Below are positions 49,001-56,989 of a stretch of 64,000 nucleotides of DNA, one piece after another. The notes under the pieces were generated by a model that made no database searches, was not told the origin of the DNA, and saw nothing but the letters and a program-made list of their open reading frames with translations. Origin of the DNA: Scortum barcoo (Eukaryota; Chordata; Actinopteri; Centrarchiformes; Terapontidae). Position numbers and translations under genes: made by a program. The DNA is taken from contig CM041550.1 in NCBI GenBank assembly GCA_023238725.1, positions 21,362,086 through 21,426,085 on the forward strand. The letters are read 5' to 3'. The stretch's first letter is position 1, and each line of letters begins with the position of its first letter.

Positions 49001-49863
49001 CATTACAATGAACATGGTCATTATAAGTCATTCGAGATCTGTATTTTTTTAAAAAAAAGTCATTTCTCACTCCAAGAAAAGAAAGAAAGGGCTTTATACC
49101 AGTCAAAAGGCTGTAATTACTTAACAGAGAAAAGTAAGAATTATATCTCAGTGGGACCTTCCTTTTTTCAAACATCAAAGAAATTGAGAATGAATTGGAC
49201 CAATTACATCAAATTCACTATCATTTACAAAATGTCAAACTATTTGACAGCTAGTGATTGCTTCAAATGTGCAAGGGACCAAAAAGATCTTTTTAAATTG
49301 TAGTACTTAGCTTGAGGTTTACTGATAGCTGACAATGATTTGGAAAGTCTTTGCGTAAGTGTAAGACTTATTACATTAGTTAGTCAGAGACTTGGTCACG
49401 AGCATTTTATTGCAAATGTTTGCCATTTAAACTCTTCTGTCTAAGGTGCCTATAGAAACCTATAGGCATCTACATGAGAGCAGATAATTGCAGTTTATAA
49501 TTTAGCTCAGCAGTTGTCTGTATTCCACATTTCGGACCTCCTACCTTCAACAGTTGAAAAATGTTGCTGGTTTGGAGAGGCAGAAGGTGCTAAACCAAAC
49601 CACACGTCCTTCGTGGGGTCCAGGTATTTTTGAAGGAAATACTGAGTTTCTGCATCAGGGATAAATGCAAGGTGTCCACCATGCTGCTCACACCAAGCCT
49701 GGGAGCCAAAAAAAGTACGCTGGAGACCCACAAACTGAAAGCAGGAGCCTCCAAAGGCTTCCTGGTATTGTGGACAGGTCACAGTAACCTGTCTCTTGTC
49801 CTCAGCAAAAGCCAGAAAACTAAGCGTCAGCAGGATCAGCAGGCGCAGAATTACCCAATTCAT
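14428..49863 (-). CDS. pkd1l2: Polycystin-1-like 2 (PKD1L2-type) receptor-channel, about 44 exons
   Basis: Large membrane protein of the polycystin-1 family, about 2,650 residues in my model. Order: signal peptide, C-type lectin, SUEL lectin, REJ-like ectodomain, mucin linker, GPS, TM1, PLAT, TM2-TM5, then a PKD2-like channel (S1, polycystin domain, S2-S6) and a short tail. Lectin plus SUEL argues for PKD1L2 over PKD1L3, which lacks SUEL. Exons, 5' to 3' (all minus): 49545-49863, 47797-47955, 47515-47703, 45749-45856, 43728-43875, 43198-43427, 42870-43060, 41301-41517, 41011-41147, 40753-40900, 39795-39990, 39429-39564, 39186-39330, 38225-38838, 37971-38113, 37680-37865, 36765-36902, 36306-36452, 35983-36107, 35625-35745, 35061-35192, 33263-33381, 32583-32697, 32283-32473, 31970-32200, 31764-31865, 30902-31080, 30547-30693, 29538-29737, 29027-29253, 28630-28828, 27008-27254, 26124-26364, 25858-25954, 25605-25739, 25039-25260, 23621-23951, 23210-23343, 22822-22949, 21451-21611, 20619-20829, 19814-19915, 19494-19625, 14428-14628. 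Phases agree except at the mucin exon and exon 22/23. Confidence 0.85.
16559..16660. repeat. Tc1/mariner TIR fragment
   Basis: The start tacactgccctccgaaagta and ttggaacagtgaggcc are characteristic ends of a fish Tc1-like family. No transposase was found beside it, so this is a solo end or short deletion derivative. Confidence 0.65.
17274..18242 (+). pseudogene. SAMD3-like (fish multi-copy family) gene fragment, broken
   Basis: Three exons read on the plus strand, opposite the host gene. Exon A ends at 17432 with TFAYRRQEVIEDMPFIAEF and NRWPALFSENQ before gtaatg. Exon B (17676-17824) reads LLSVFMAQLDHYSNQLMKVF. Exon C (18150-18242) reads MLRALCVYLNEDPDNLVKKY. The blocks match the conserved C-terminal region I recall from fish proteins annotated as SAM domain-containing 3-like. 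Exon B has a frameshift after KKKGGAA, so the copy is not intact. Splice sites are retained, so it arose from genomic duplication, not retroposition. Confidence 0.6.
21990..22195 (+). mobile_element. Short LINE reverse-transcriptase fragment
   Basis: Contains GSILGPLLFTIYVHS, the typical start of the LINE RT palm region, and a 3' end with ctgtaaataaagttattt. Deleted in the middle, in an intron of the polycystin gene on the other strand. Confidence 0.5.
22548..22800. repeat. Intronic block, copy A
   Basis: Shares with the block at 24268-24520 ordered matches: ggaaacatgaa, a CTCTGA-TCAGC core, cagtagcttcat, agcaattcaatctca, aataatcct, and aaaagcatctgta. Flanks a polycystin exon at 22822. Confidence 0.7.
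23210..25260 (-). CDS. pkd1l2: pkd1l2 exons 36-38: S1 and polycystin (TOP) domain
   Basis: Exon 36 (25039-25260) codes S1 (PFVAAYVLFLWMLLLVAYG) and the start of the extracellular domain (NSFSTAISDSMSLGDVFTW). Exon 37 (23621-23951) contains GNARLRQLRVQKNSCQIAG, CHAPYSWEVEDMGSYEP and KLLLYRGGGFVAELGPD. Exon 38 (23210-23343) ends it with RVIFVEFTVYNANVNLFC. These are the landmark motifs of the polycystin domain in PKD1-type proteins. Phases 1, 2 and 1 close correctly. Confidence 0.9.
24268..24520. repeat. Intronic block, copy B
   Basis: Counterpart of 22548-22800 in the same orientation and order with more spacing changes. Lies between pkd1l2 exons 36 and 37. Possibly an old segmental duplication or a dispersed repeat. 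Confidence 0.7.
25605..29737 (-). CDS. pkd1l2: pkd1l2 exons 29-35: TM2-TM5 block and cytoplasmic loops
   Basis: Exons 29538-29737 (TM2, VSCCFSLLLCTMLTSIMFYG), 29027-29253 (TM3, QSSLIMFPVNILIVSIFRL), 28630-28828, 27008-27254 (cytoplasmic, with TPQSYSQALQQVQGMK), 26124-26364 (TM4, FIFVGWLLVIATSVVAGYF), 25858-25954 (TM5 end, LCLAVFFALVIKK) and 25605-25739 (loop before S1). The last exon carries YEPPPPADVERMRRNKIMEQ, a conserved pre-S1 linker of this family. Exons 34 and 35 are split by a short intron of 118 bases; reading through it hits a stop at once, so it must be spliced. Confidence 0.85.
30547..31865 (-). CDS. pkd1l2: pkd1l2 exons 26-28: PLAT/LH2 domain
   Basis: Exons 31764-31865, 30902-31080 and 30547-30693 encode the intracellular PLAT/LH2 beta-sandwich: VTVLEDNDPADEYHYLLSIS, VTITLLGTEANSEPHHL, SLGDLHSIRLWHNNSG and LQTQQKYHFLCNSWLAVD. 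The W-H-N-N-SG and LCNSWL motifs are characteristic. In polycystin-1 relatives PLAT contacts membrane lipids and partner proteins just inside TM1. Confidence 0.85.
31970..32200 (-). CDS. pkd1l2: pkd1l2 exon 25: GPS cleavage site and first transmembrane helix
   Basis: This exon has TTHLVTQCLCNHLTFFGSSF, with the GPS consensus C-x-C-N-H-L/T. Autocleavage in this family occurs between Leu and Thr of HL-T, and the catalytic His/Thr pair is conserved here. The exon then codes TM1 (VVVCFVGSLFLAYVLVAVW) and a basic linker into the PLAT domain. Phase 0 on both sides. Confidence 0.85.
32283..33381 (-). CDS. pkd1l2: pkd1l2 exons 22-24: region up to the GPS
   Basis: Exon 22 (33263-33381, or to 33268 if a weak donor gtccag is used) codes LLPRPVGEEVNVSVLDLGNY. 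Exon 23 (32583-32697) codes PFKLYLGYMEYPTETNH. Exon 24 (32283-32473) codes the GPS start, ECKFWDKSQLDWSNNGC. With the strong gtaaga donor of exon 22, joined to the aag acceptor, frame is lost; using gtccag five bases earlier restores it (LVLK then MVPSKD). A start at the alternative cag acceptor (to 32723) also needs a different phase. A TTAA-flanked MITE lies in the intron between exons 22 and 23. Confidence 0.65.
32917..33161. mobile_element. TTAA-flanked MITE in pkd1l2 intron 22
   Basis: Starts TTAA-CCCATAAGAACCCA and ends TGGGTTCTTATGGG-TTAA: perfect 14-bp terminal inverted repeats, with the TTAA duplication known from piggyBac-type transposition. Total about 237 bp between the TTAA pairs, no coding capacity. 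Interior has a tandem GTGAC/GTCAC palindromic patch near the left end. Confidence 0.85.
33888..33951. repeat. TA dinucleotide microsatellite
   Basis: About 32 TA copies in a pkd1l2 intron; open frames (poly Tyr-Ile) across it are artefacts. Confidence 0.95.
35061..38113 (-). CDS. pkd1l2: pkd1l2 exons 15-21: REJ/GAIN-type helical region
   Basis: Exons 37971-38113, 37680-37865, 36765-36902, 36306-36452, 35983-36107, 35625-35745 and 35061-35192 code for a region with helix-rich repeats, such as DGLKTAVDDLVAKLKKKG, REQMLNIMTDTMKENP and NTQSALLSLKDVNEGP, followed by beta-rich sequence (PLNIFPSHEPVDVRV, ERGNISGLIGALSL). This is the layout of the GAIN-like segment that precedes the GPS in polycystin-1 proteins. 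Frame is continuous with phase-0 junctions for most exons and consensus GT-AG sites. Confidence 0.75.
38225..38838 (-). CDS. pkd1l2: pkd1l2 exon 14: Thr/Pro mucin-like linker, frame broken
   Basis: This exon starts SGVPVYKTYTIKTSSTDT, becomes Thr/Ser rich, then carries about 11 copies of the 27-base unit coding AITTPTKTT, and ends with the Cys-rich block NISCSTDFPCSNCQYC. Such stretches are heavily O-glycosylated stalks. All units are 27 bases except that between 38536 and 38568, which is 32 bases (ggtgtggtgtgg). The five extra bases put the two halves in different frames; the upstream frame hits a stop about 10 codons later. It could be an assembly or sequencing error in a repeat, an allele, or a real inactivating change. 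Confidence 0.8.
38380..38700. repeat. 27-bp coding minisatellite in pkd1l2 exon 14
   Basis: Tandem copies of gcagtggtcttggtgggtgt plus ggttata (plus-strand view), near perfect, with variants ggtgaca near 38650-38680 and a few single-base changes. Unit starts at 38401, 38428, 38455, 38482, 38509, 38536, 38568, 38595, 38622, 38649 and 38676. Such arrays change copy number readily by slippage or unequal exchange. Antisense reading gives a hydrophobic run that is only a shadow. Confidence 0.95.
39186..43875 (-). CDS. pkd1l2: pkd1l2 exons 5-13: extracellular Ig/PKD- and REJ-like region
   Basis: Nine exons (43728-43875, 43198-43427, 42870-43060, 41301-41517, 41011-41147, 40753-40900, 39795-39990, 39429-39564, 39186-39330) keep a continuous frame. 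They encode beta-rich extracellular sequence with many Cys and N-glycosylation sites (for example GNISC, GNVSQNITM, DNSSYS, NQNVTLS). Motifs typical of the polycystin/REJ ectodomain include NPCKCQGDSSG and DCLKVVWYIEDP. Sequence similarity is weak, so individual subdomains cannot be delimited by eye. It probably mediates ligand sensing or folding of the ectodomain before the GPS. Confidence 0.7.
40062..40091. repeat. GT microsatellite
   Basis: About 15 GT copies in a pkd1l2 intron. Confidence 0.9.
44243..44310. repeat. Small AT-rich inverted repeat
   Basis: attttgaattaatg is followed by its near-perfect reverse complement cattaattcaaaat, and then further taatt copies. It could form a hairpin, in an intron between pkd1l2 exons 4 and 5. 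No gene function proposed. Confidence 0.55.
45749..47703 (-). CDS. pkd1l2: pkd1l2 exons 3-4: SUEL galactose-binding lectin domain
   Basis: Exon 3 (47515-47703) reads IVCAGGNVTLQCGSGQVLMI, then YGRRNIHYC and HQCGWVDVVESLAG. Exon 4 (45749-45856) continues RCHGRQVCLIAEV and CPQLGSYLSLDYNC. Spaced Cys and the GSGQ, YGR and LSLDYNC motifs are the signature of the sea-urchin-egg-lectin (SUEL, Gal_Lectin) family. In PKD1L2 this follows the C-type lectin, as here. It likely binds galactose- or rhamnose-type sugars outside the cell, by family knowledge. Both exons start and end in phase 1, so the domain is an exon-shuffling-compatible cassette. Confidence 0.85.
46522..46669. mobile_element. Foldback MITE-like hairpin in pkd1l2 intron 3
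   Basis: The 38-base arms at 46522-46559 and 46632-46669 are inverted copies with about 4 mismatches (tgggtgttggtgttgtactg against its mirrored partner). The loop is about 70 bases and AT-rich. No target duplication assigned. Confidence 0.7.
47797..49863 (-). CDS. pkd1l2: pkd1l2 exons 1-2: signal peptide and C-type lectin domain
   Basis: Exon 1 (49545-49863) starts at the ATG at 49863. Residues 1-20 are a clear signal peptide (VILRLLILLTLSFLAFA). The lectin fold follows: CPQYQEAFGGSCFQFVG, SQAWCEQHGGHLAFIPDA and DVWFGLAP. Exon 2 (47797-47955) finishes it with LSWLDGSHITFSNW and CNEKLHFICQF. The four framework Cys are present. The usual calcium-site motif is not obvious, because the region after WLDGS reads ITFSNWVSSPKP, so carbohydrate binding is uncertain. 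The donor after GTTGAAG and acceptor cctcag join in phase 1. Intron 1 carries an antisense-oriented LINE fragment. Confidence 0.85.
48230..48910 (+). mobile_element. L2/Rex1-like LINE 3' fragment in pkd1l2 intron 1
   Basis: Contains GIDDTALTQFRSYVSD, HLSCGAPQRSVLGPILF and, after a deletion, ITNQV-type sequence, followed by a typical fish LINE 3' end (tgctatacagtacaaataaagtt). The catalytic YADD is missing. Opposite strand to the host gene. Confidence 0.7.
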
Positions 49864-50349
49864 CCTTTCTGTTTTCTCTTAAAAAACCAAAAGTTAGTCT
49901 CACGTCACTCTTTTCAACTTCTTGGTGCTAATAGTGCAGTATAACCAGTTTCAGCCTCCATCTACTGCTGTCGTACACACACCTTGCTGAGATCCTGCTC
50001 TTACAGTAAATGGGTCTGACCTGAGCCTCTCTCACACAGTTTGTTCAGGGTTTAGTGAAACATTGTTTACCTAAAAGCCAGGCTCTCTCAAAAGCCAATC
50101 ACTGCATTATGTTTGTGCTCTGACAGAGCTGCAACAAAGGACACGTGGGAGGGTCAACCAGGTGGCGAGGTAGTTTACCAATCACTTATATCACTTTATG
50201 AAAAGGAGTTATGGATTTATATTTTGAAAATCAATATTTAATATCATTTTTGTTGTGAAACAAGTCAGTGCTGGTTAACAGGTCAGATCACAACTACACT
50301 TTATTTTGGAGATGCTAAATGATGCCACATCAATAAAGAAAAAGCCAAG

Positions 50350-50480
<131 letters not shown>

Positions 50481-50810
50481 AAAAGAAAACTATCCATTTT
50501 CTAAGTCTCATCTAAATTATTTTCCTCTCCTGTGTTTATGACTTCAGAACAGATGAGAAAGATTATTTCTTTCTTTTTTAAGTTCCTTTATCTTTTTAAG
50601 TTTTTTTTTATGTGGAAAAAAAGTTTTTCTAAAGTCTTTTTTTTAAAGCATTCATGATTTCTTCCAAGTGTGCTTTGATTTCTCTGTGCACTCTACTGTT
50701 TTTTTAACCTATTTTCACAGATGACAAAAGTAACTTAGAATACAAATGTATTATTATTGACTATATTATTAAATAATTAAATTATTATTATTGTATTATG
50801 AAGTTTTCCA

Positions 50811-51164
50811 GGGTGGCACAGTGGTGTAGTGGTTAGCACAGCAAGAGGGTCCTGGGCTCAATCCCTGGTTGACACAGGCCCTTCTGTGTGGAGTTTGCAT
50901 GTTCTCCCTGTGCCTGCGTGGGTTCTCTCTGGGTACTCCAGCTTCCTCCCACAATCCAGAGACATGCAGGTTAGGTTAATTGGTAACTCTGAAATTGCTC
51001 CCTAGGTGTGAGTGGTTGTCTGTCCTTTAATGTCAGCCCTGCGACTGTACAGCGCAGCTCCTCACCCAAGATAGCTGGGACAGGCTCCAGCACCCCTGCG
51101 ACCCTGTGTGTGCTCAGGATAAGCAGGTTTAGAAGATGGATGGATGGACGGATGGATGGATGGT
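50811..51164 (+). mobile_element. tRNA-headed SINE-like repeat
   Basis: The 5' part gtggtgtagtggttagcac resembles a tRNA A box region, and ggctcaatccctgg resembles a B box. A body with tggagtttgcatgttctccc and catgcaggttaggttaatt, then a GGAT-repeat tail (51137-51164). This is a very common fish repeat. Followed by TC and AC microsatellites at 51187-51230. Confidence 0.75.
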
Positions 51165-51185
51165 ATACAGTAGCTGACGCATGTG

Positions 51186-51230
<45 letters not shown>

Positions 51231-51231
<1 letters not shown>

Positions 51232-52640
51232 TTAAAATATCACATTGCATCCTCAGTAATGCACAAACACGTTCTACAAATGAACAAAAGCATCAGCCTT
51301 CTGTGACGCAGTTGTGAGGGTTTTCCTGGTATGCTGTTATAGACATGAGAGTGACGAACATGGCATTGAAAACACCTCCTGTGGTTTATACTGTGCTTGG
51401 ATCAATTGTTGCACTAAAAGCAGTGATGCACCAGTTTGATTGTACCATTGATTGCACAGCGGGTCTGAATTCAACCAAATGGCAAGCAAAAGCTACGCTA
51501 CTGGCCTGCAATCTTCAGCCATTTACGATGCAGCCTCTTGCTTGCTTGCTTGCCGAGAGGGTGCGATAATTACGAGAAGAGTAATAACAAGAACGAGTTC
51601 TGACGTTCTGACATGTAAAAGAGTTATAAAGATTTATCTATGTTTAATCTGACGGGTCAAACATGTGTTTCTTTGTTGTTTTTGCCTCTTTATATAGCTG
51701 TTTTATGTCACATGTCCGTGTTAGTCTATTTATAGTATCCTCTTTTCACCGTTAATGGCTTTTTATTATATTCATAAGTGCGTGAGTGAGGCCCTATACC
51801 AACAGCACTGTTTATGGCAATCTGGCATGCTGTGAGATAAAATAATGTGCTTACATCAGGCTGGATGGGAGAAAACCACAGGGCTGCAGCCACTGTGCTT
51901 TATAAAGGGCTTTTTACCCGCTAAGCTCAACAAAAGACAGTGACGTTTGTTATCGGAACATGAAAAGGCAGGTCTGTCTCAGTGATTGGCTCTACAGACC
52001 TAATAGCTATGCCCGATTCTCTAAGACAACAGAAGGTTCTGGCTTCTGTATTTTTACTGCTTGTTGTTTTTAGTGCCTTATGTTGTATGTATTAAGGTGT
52101 TGCAAGAAGCAGGTTCACTGAATAATCTAACAACTTTCTATGTAGAAAAGAGGAAAGGTCTTTTTATCTGTGTCTAAGCTCCAAACTATAGCGAGCATTT
52201 TCACCCTGTTTGATTATGTTCATACTATTTGCTTACTTTTTTTATTTGCATACTTATTGGTAGTTGATATGTTTTCATGTCCCTTGACTAAAAATGAATG
52301 AAAATTCCAAAAGAAAGCTGAGGTTAATAGAAATGATCTTTGGTTTAGCTGGCTGTCACTGAACCCTGAGTGTGTTTCCTACAGTTTTAAGTGAAATTAA
52401 GCTATCATGTTCAGATGAAGCAGTTAATAGATAGAAATATTGTAGTTCCAGTAACTCGTGACATTTAAAAGTTCAACAACGAAAGTTGTCATCTTTACAT
52501 TATGAGCCAATCATGCTTTTGGAAATCTATATTTATGTACATGTGAATTGACCACATCCGAAATTATCCCTATATCCTTCACTGTTACTATCAGCCACAA
52601 ACATTAAAGACTGGCCTCTAGTGGACCCTGTCTGAAGTGC
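51231..52640. other. Intergenic sequence
   Basis: No gene or repeat recognised. Confidence 0.5.
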
Positions 52641-52970
52641 ATGAAGACTTATATATGGACAGATTCCTTACAGAAACCCCCCATTCACAAACCATTTTTT
52701 GTAATGCTACTAAGACATGCTTTCACGACAAACACCACAGCTCTGCAGTCAGACAGGCTGGCAATGTCACTGGTCTCAGGAGGCCAAAGCATTACAGTCT
52801 GCTTGAGGCGCTATCCAGTGAACCAGTTCTTTGCACCTGATAGATCCAGCCAGAGCACAGCTCATGTGCAGGCGCCTTATGCTGACAGGGATTGGATTAT
52901 ATATATAAATTGCAAAATATTGTCACATAGTGTGTGTTCATTTGGTTATACTGAAAGGATTGCGCTCTAG
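52641..52970 (+). CDS. Open frame of unknown origin with paralogous partner
   Basis: A 109-codon open frame contains VSGGQSITVCLRRYPVNQFF and APDRSSQSTAHVQAPYADRD, ends with a stop, and is followed by gtaagt. A segment from 52755 to about 53030 has a related copy at 54585-54800, which carries the same ttctttgca, gatccagcc and tactgaaagga blocks. I cannot assign a family. The relation suggests a locally duplicated, perhaps once coding, segment. Confidence 0.3.
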   Translation: MKTYIWTDSLQKPPIHKPFFVMLLRHAFTTNTTALQSDRLAMSLVSGGQSITVCLRRYPVNQFFAPDRSSQSTAHVQAPYADRDWIIYINCKILSHSVCSFGYTERIAL

Positions 52971-54131
52971 AGGTAAGTGTTTGAGTTCTTTGTGGTTATT
53001 GTGGAGATTGGGACCATCTGATACCTGGAAAAACAATGCCAGTGTTTACAAAGAGGCAGGGAGGCAATAAGCAAAAGCAATGAGAAAATGAGACAAACAA
53101 AAGAGCAAAGTCAACTGGTTATTGCCGTTAATTCCCTCATTGTCATCATCAGTCATCATCTGTGGTTATTAGTATTATTATTATGGTTATTATTATTCCT
53201 CACCTGCCTCTCTCTGACTCTGACTTTTACCATTGAATATGCAGCATTATAGGGGTTAAGGAGGCATTGTACTTAATATAAAATCCCTTGTTTTTCGTGT
53301 AACATGTAACATGTGACACCCAACATCCAACCCCTCATCAGGCTGAGCCCATTGGAATCATGAGGAAACAAACCCTGCAGATGGCCATTTGTGTGCTGGT
53401 GGGCATTGGCTTTGTCTGAGTTTATCAATTTTCATCATGGTCTGTATCCTCATTCATTTAAGTCCCTGTTGCCAGCATACAGTGTACTAAATAACTTAAC
53501 TGATCCTGAGCCACTCACGAGTGGTTCAACATATGGAAAAGCCTTTTTTCTTTACACACAGCCACTGAAAATCACCGATGTGATGGACTGACACTGAATC
53601 ATGTCATGTGAAACATTAATTAGCTCAATTCAGGCCACTTCTACTCTCAGTTCATTCAAACAGAGAATGATTAAGCCATCTTTCATGGTACATATTGTGG
53701 GAATTAGGGACATATGATTCAGTAACAGGAGTGACGGCCAAAAAAGAAAATTCAAATGGGAGTGAATCATGGGAAACAACATTCTGCATTCTGTTCTCAA
53801 CCATGTCAAGTTTTTTTTTTTTTTAAGCAACAGCATGTCCTACCTCTCGAGACAAAGTTTTTTTCTGCTACAGAAATACACACTTATTTCACAGCTGTGA
53901 ATTACAATAATATAAATATAATTCAGAGACATATTTTTAGTAGCACTACCTCTAATTAAAATAGGAATTTCCTGGTAATATTTGCTAAATGAAGATCCTA
54001 TGAGTAATACACGCATATAGTAGTTGGGCTGATTACTGTAACAGCTCTTTTCAGATGCAAGCCTCTTGAAAATATGTTCAAAGCAGAGGAACAATTTGTC
54101 AAATTAACACTCCAAACTCTCTCTCCCTCAG

Positions 54132-54355
54132 CCTCTTGCCCGGCTCCTTTGAATGACTACAAAGGCGAATTAAGGGCACTCCAGTTTGAAATGGAGGCAC
54201 AGAAAAAGGCAGAACAAATGTGGGATAAGATGATTAAGGAGCTGCGTTCTGATAAACTCCAACTGCAGCAACACGTGGCTCACTTGGAGGAATTCCTCAA
54301 GCTCTCAAGCTGAAGGCACAGAACCAAGAGAAGAGAGCCCAACAAGCCAAATCTG
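54132..54355 (+). pseudogene. Coiled-coil exon, copy 1 (broken)
   Basis: After acceptor ctctccctcag it reads GELRALQFEMEAQKKAEQMW and QLQQHVAHLEEFLKL, a heptad-patterned coiled coil, then a frameshift into ALKLKAQNQEKRAQQAKS before the donor gtaaaa. Not the N-terminus known for MGAT5 family proteins, though it lies just upstream of the MGAT5-like exons. It may be a different gene or a lineage-specific exon. Confidence 0.4.
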
Positions 54356-54584
54356 GTAAAAATGACTCTTGATCAAATAAAGAGCAGAGTGGCAACTGTG
54401 TTCTCACTTGGAGAAACTCCTGCATCTAAAAATGTAGCAATCAAATGTGACCCAGAAATAGCACTGAAGGTTTGTAGCTCTGAGTTGCTTTTACATGATA
54501 AGGAAATCCAGCTTTTAAGCTTATTTCCATGTAAACTGACCACGTTCCTAACTTTAAGACAATACAGCTATGTAGTCTGACAGG

Positions 54585-54800
54585 TTGGCAAACAGGTCAA
54601 AAGGCCTATGTGCCTCAGGAGCTGCAGTGTGTGCAGATTCTTTGCAGCTGGTAGATCCAGCCGGAGAAGTCTATATTCAGGTGTTTCATTCTGAAGGAAA
54701 TGTTCATTCCCACTTGTGTTCATTTTGTGATACTGAAAGGACTGGGCAACACTGTAAGTGTAATGTTTGAGTTCCTGTTGTTAATGTGCAGATTGGGAGC
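54585..54800. repeat. Duplicate of 52755-53030 segment
   Basis: Ordered matches with the 52.8 kb copy: agttctttgca/agattctttgca, gatccagcc, ttcattt, tactgaaagga, and tttgagttc followed by agattggga. Stops are present in all frames I tried. Confidence 0.75.
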
Positions 54801-54810
54801 ATCTCAATCA

Positions 54811-54895
54811 TCTGCAGCAACAAGTGGCTCGCTTGGAGGAACTTCTCAAACTACAGACATGATGGAAGAGAAAAAAATCCAACAAGCCAAATATG
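54811..54895 (+). pseudogene. Coiled-coil exon, copy 2 (truncated, broken)
   Basis: Reads QQQVARLEELLKLQ and, after a frame change, EEKKIQQAKYG before gtaaaa. It matches the end of copy 1 (QQHVAHLEEFLKL and RAQQAKS), so the exon and its donor were duplicated locally. Confidence 0.45.
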
Positions 54896-55580
54896 GTAAA
54901 AATGATCAAAGAATTGTATCTATGTTCCCACTGTGAGACACTCTACCTTGACGACACAGTATATACTGAATAAAGCAAATAAAGTTCAGCATATAAGTGA
55001 TGAAGTGATAAGGTGATGAATTCAGAGGGGCAAACAAATCCCTTGACAACCTATTGATTAACTAGTCCAAATGCTTACAAAGAAAGGTTTGTACTAAAGT
55101 TAACAGGTATCTTCTGCTAACTGCAGAACATTTTAACAAGCAAGCATCTCTGAAGCAACATTTTTTTCTTGTGTATCTTGAATCTTGTATCTTAGATGAT
55201 CAAATTAGAGAGGAGAAAAATTGCCCACTGCCGTGGATGGATACCCACTCTGTCAAACCAAACTCAAGGTAACACATTTCTTTGTCACTGTAGTAGAAAC
55301 CAGTAAAGATTCTTAAGTATATATTATCATTTAGTGTTTTTAATTCATTCAATCACTTTGTCAGTGTTGTTTGAAGAAAATCAAGTTATTTTTTAGGTAT
55401 TGCAAAGAGGTAAAAATACAGCTGATACAGCATCAGTGTTGGGAGAGGTTTTAGATCCTCTGGGATTCAGTCACTCGTTCTTGCTTTCAATACCTTGAGT
55501 AGGGTTTTGTTTCAATGTGTTGATTGAGATCATGTGCTTGTTTTTTGTTGTGGCCCTGTGTGGGTTTTTTTGTTCTCTAG

Positions 55581-55663
55581 TGGATGCTGGAAAATTGGAA
55601 GAGTGACCCTTGCTACAAAAGTTATGGGGTGAATGGGTCTCCATCATTGTCTATCTCAGTGAG
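55581..55663 (+). pseudogene. MGAT5-like exon with one-base frameshift
   Basis: Reads WMLENWKSDPCYKSYGV in one frame, matching the conserved WRSDPCY-type block, then VSIIVYLSEV in the next frame, matching the conserved YLSEV block before the donor gtaccc. One base is missing near 55635. Acceptor ttctctag. The join to the previous exon also appears to lose a base. Confidence 0.7.
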
Positions 55664-56989
55664 GTACCCAAGTGATTTCAAGCTCTCATATCACTCGCTC
55701 AAGAACACTGAAGACCTCATACATGAAATTGTGTATTTGTGCTTGTGTAACCCCACCTCTTTCCTTCTGTGTTGCGTTAAGATAGAGTCCTGGTGTCCCG
55801 TGCTCCCAAGCCGAGTGATCCCTGCTGCTGTAATGGAAAACTCCACGGTAAAGGCAAAGGCCAAAGAATACAAGGCTGCATATGATTTATGTGTTTACGT
55901 GGTGTGTATTGAGGTGCGGTGTGTGTTAAAGAGAAATATATAATCTTTGCAGACCTGCTTTACCAGAGTAATGTTTTTTAGTAACACATTTTCATTAGCA
56001 AATTCATGTTTTGATTGAATTTATCAGCTCAATGGTTAGAAGTGTTTGTAATGTGAAGGGATCTGGAAGTAAAAAAAAACTTCACAAAATGGTTGGCTGG
56101 ATCATATAGAATCATCCTTGTGTTTTCTTCATTTTTCCAGAAGGGTTCTGACCATGCAGTGGTACGACAAAGTCTAACAGGTTTGTATTAATCTCTGGAA
56201 AACAGAGTCCAGTTCCGATGGATTAAGCAAAGAGTTTGCAGAATGGAGGGGATTTGGGTTGAGGCTGGACGCTCTCTGTCAGCCAAATACAACCTCACAG
56301 AGCGGAAAGCTAAGCAGGTAATTGTTCTGATTGCAATAAATGACAGTTCAATTGACCACTGCTCCCCTTGATAACTGCTGCTTCACTTGTCAAGCTTTCT
56401 GTTGGAACACAGGGAGTTAAAACAACAGGTTTTTGTTTCACACTGGAGTAAAAAAAAAGTAGGCCTCTCTTATGTACCCCACAACTGATTTTGAGTGTAC
56501 AGTGTGAGTGTGTAGTGTATAGCTGAAATGTTTGCATTTTAGGTTAGAGCAGATGAAAAAAAGAGTTAAATCCTTTTGTTAAAGCTTTTCTCTCAAGGTT
56601 TTCATCTTTGGATTAGTGATAAAACAGACACGACCCTCGACACTATGGCTCTTCCTACGGCTTCATGCACACTGCTTCACCATGCAGAGAAATAAAAAGC
56701 TTGCATTGTCATGATTGTGCATTCCCTGTTCGATTGCAGGGTTAAACAAACAGTCTACACAGATTGGGACTAAATTGAGTTTTCTGCCTTCAAAGTTCAA
56801 AACCTCAGTACTTTCATTTCCAAGGGCAGAGCAAAAACATCACATTCAAAAGTGCACTCTAATGGCCTTTGACTCTTTTTTGGGTAACCAAGGTAGTCAT
56901 GGATTTAAGACTGATTGCTGCAGAGAGAATGTGAAGTACATTACGCATACTGCATCAATTCATCAGTTTCTCATCAGATTCAGACAGAG

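Noticed and set aside
50811..50880. Functional tRNA gene
   Set aside because: Only tRNA-like promoter boxes in a SINE; no cloverleaf with an anticodon arm was recognisable.
54132..54355. Coiled-coil exon as the MGAT5 stem region
   Set aside because: It does not resemble the stem sequence of known MGAT5 or MGAT5B proteins, so it is kept separate.
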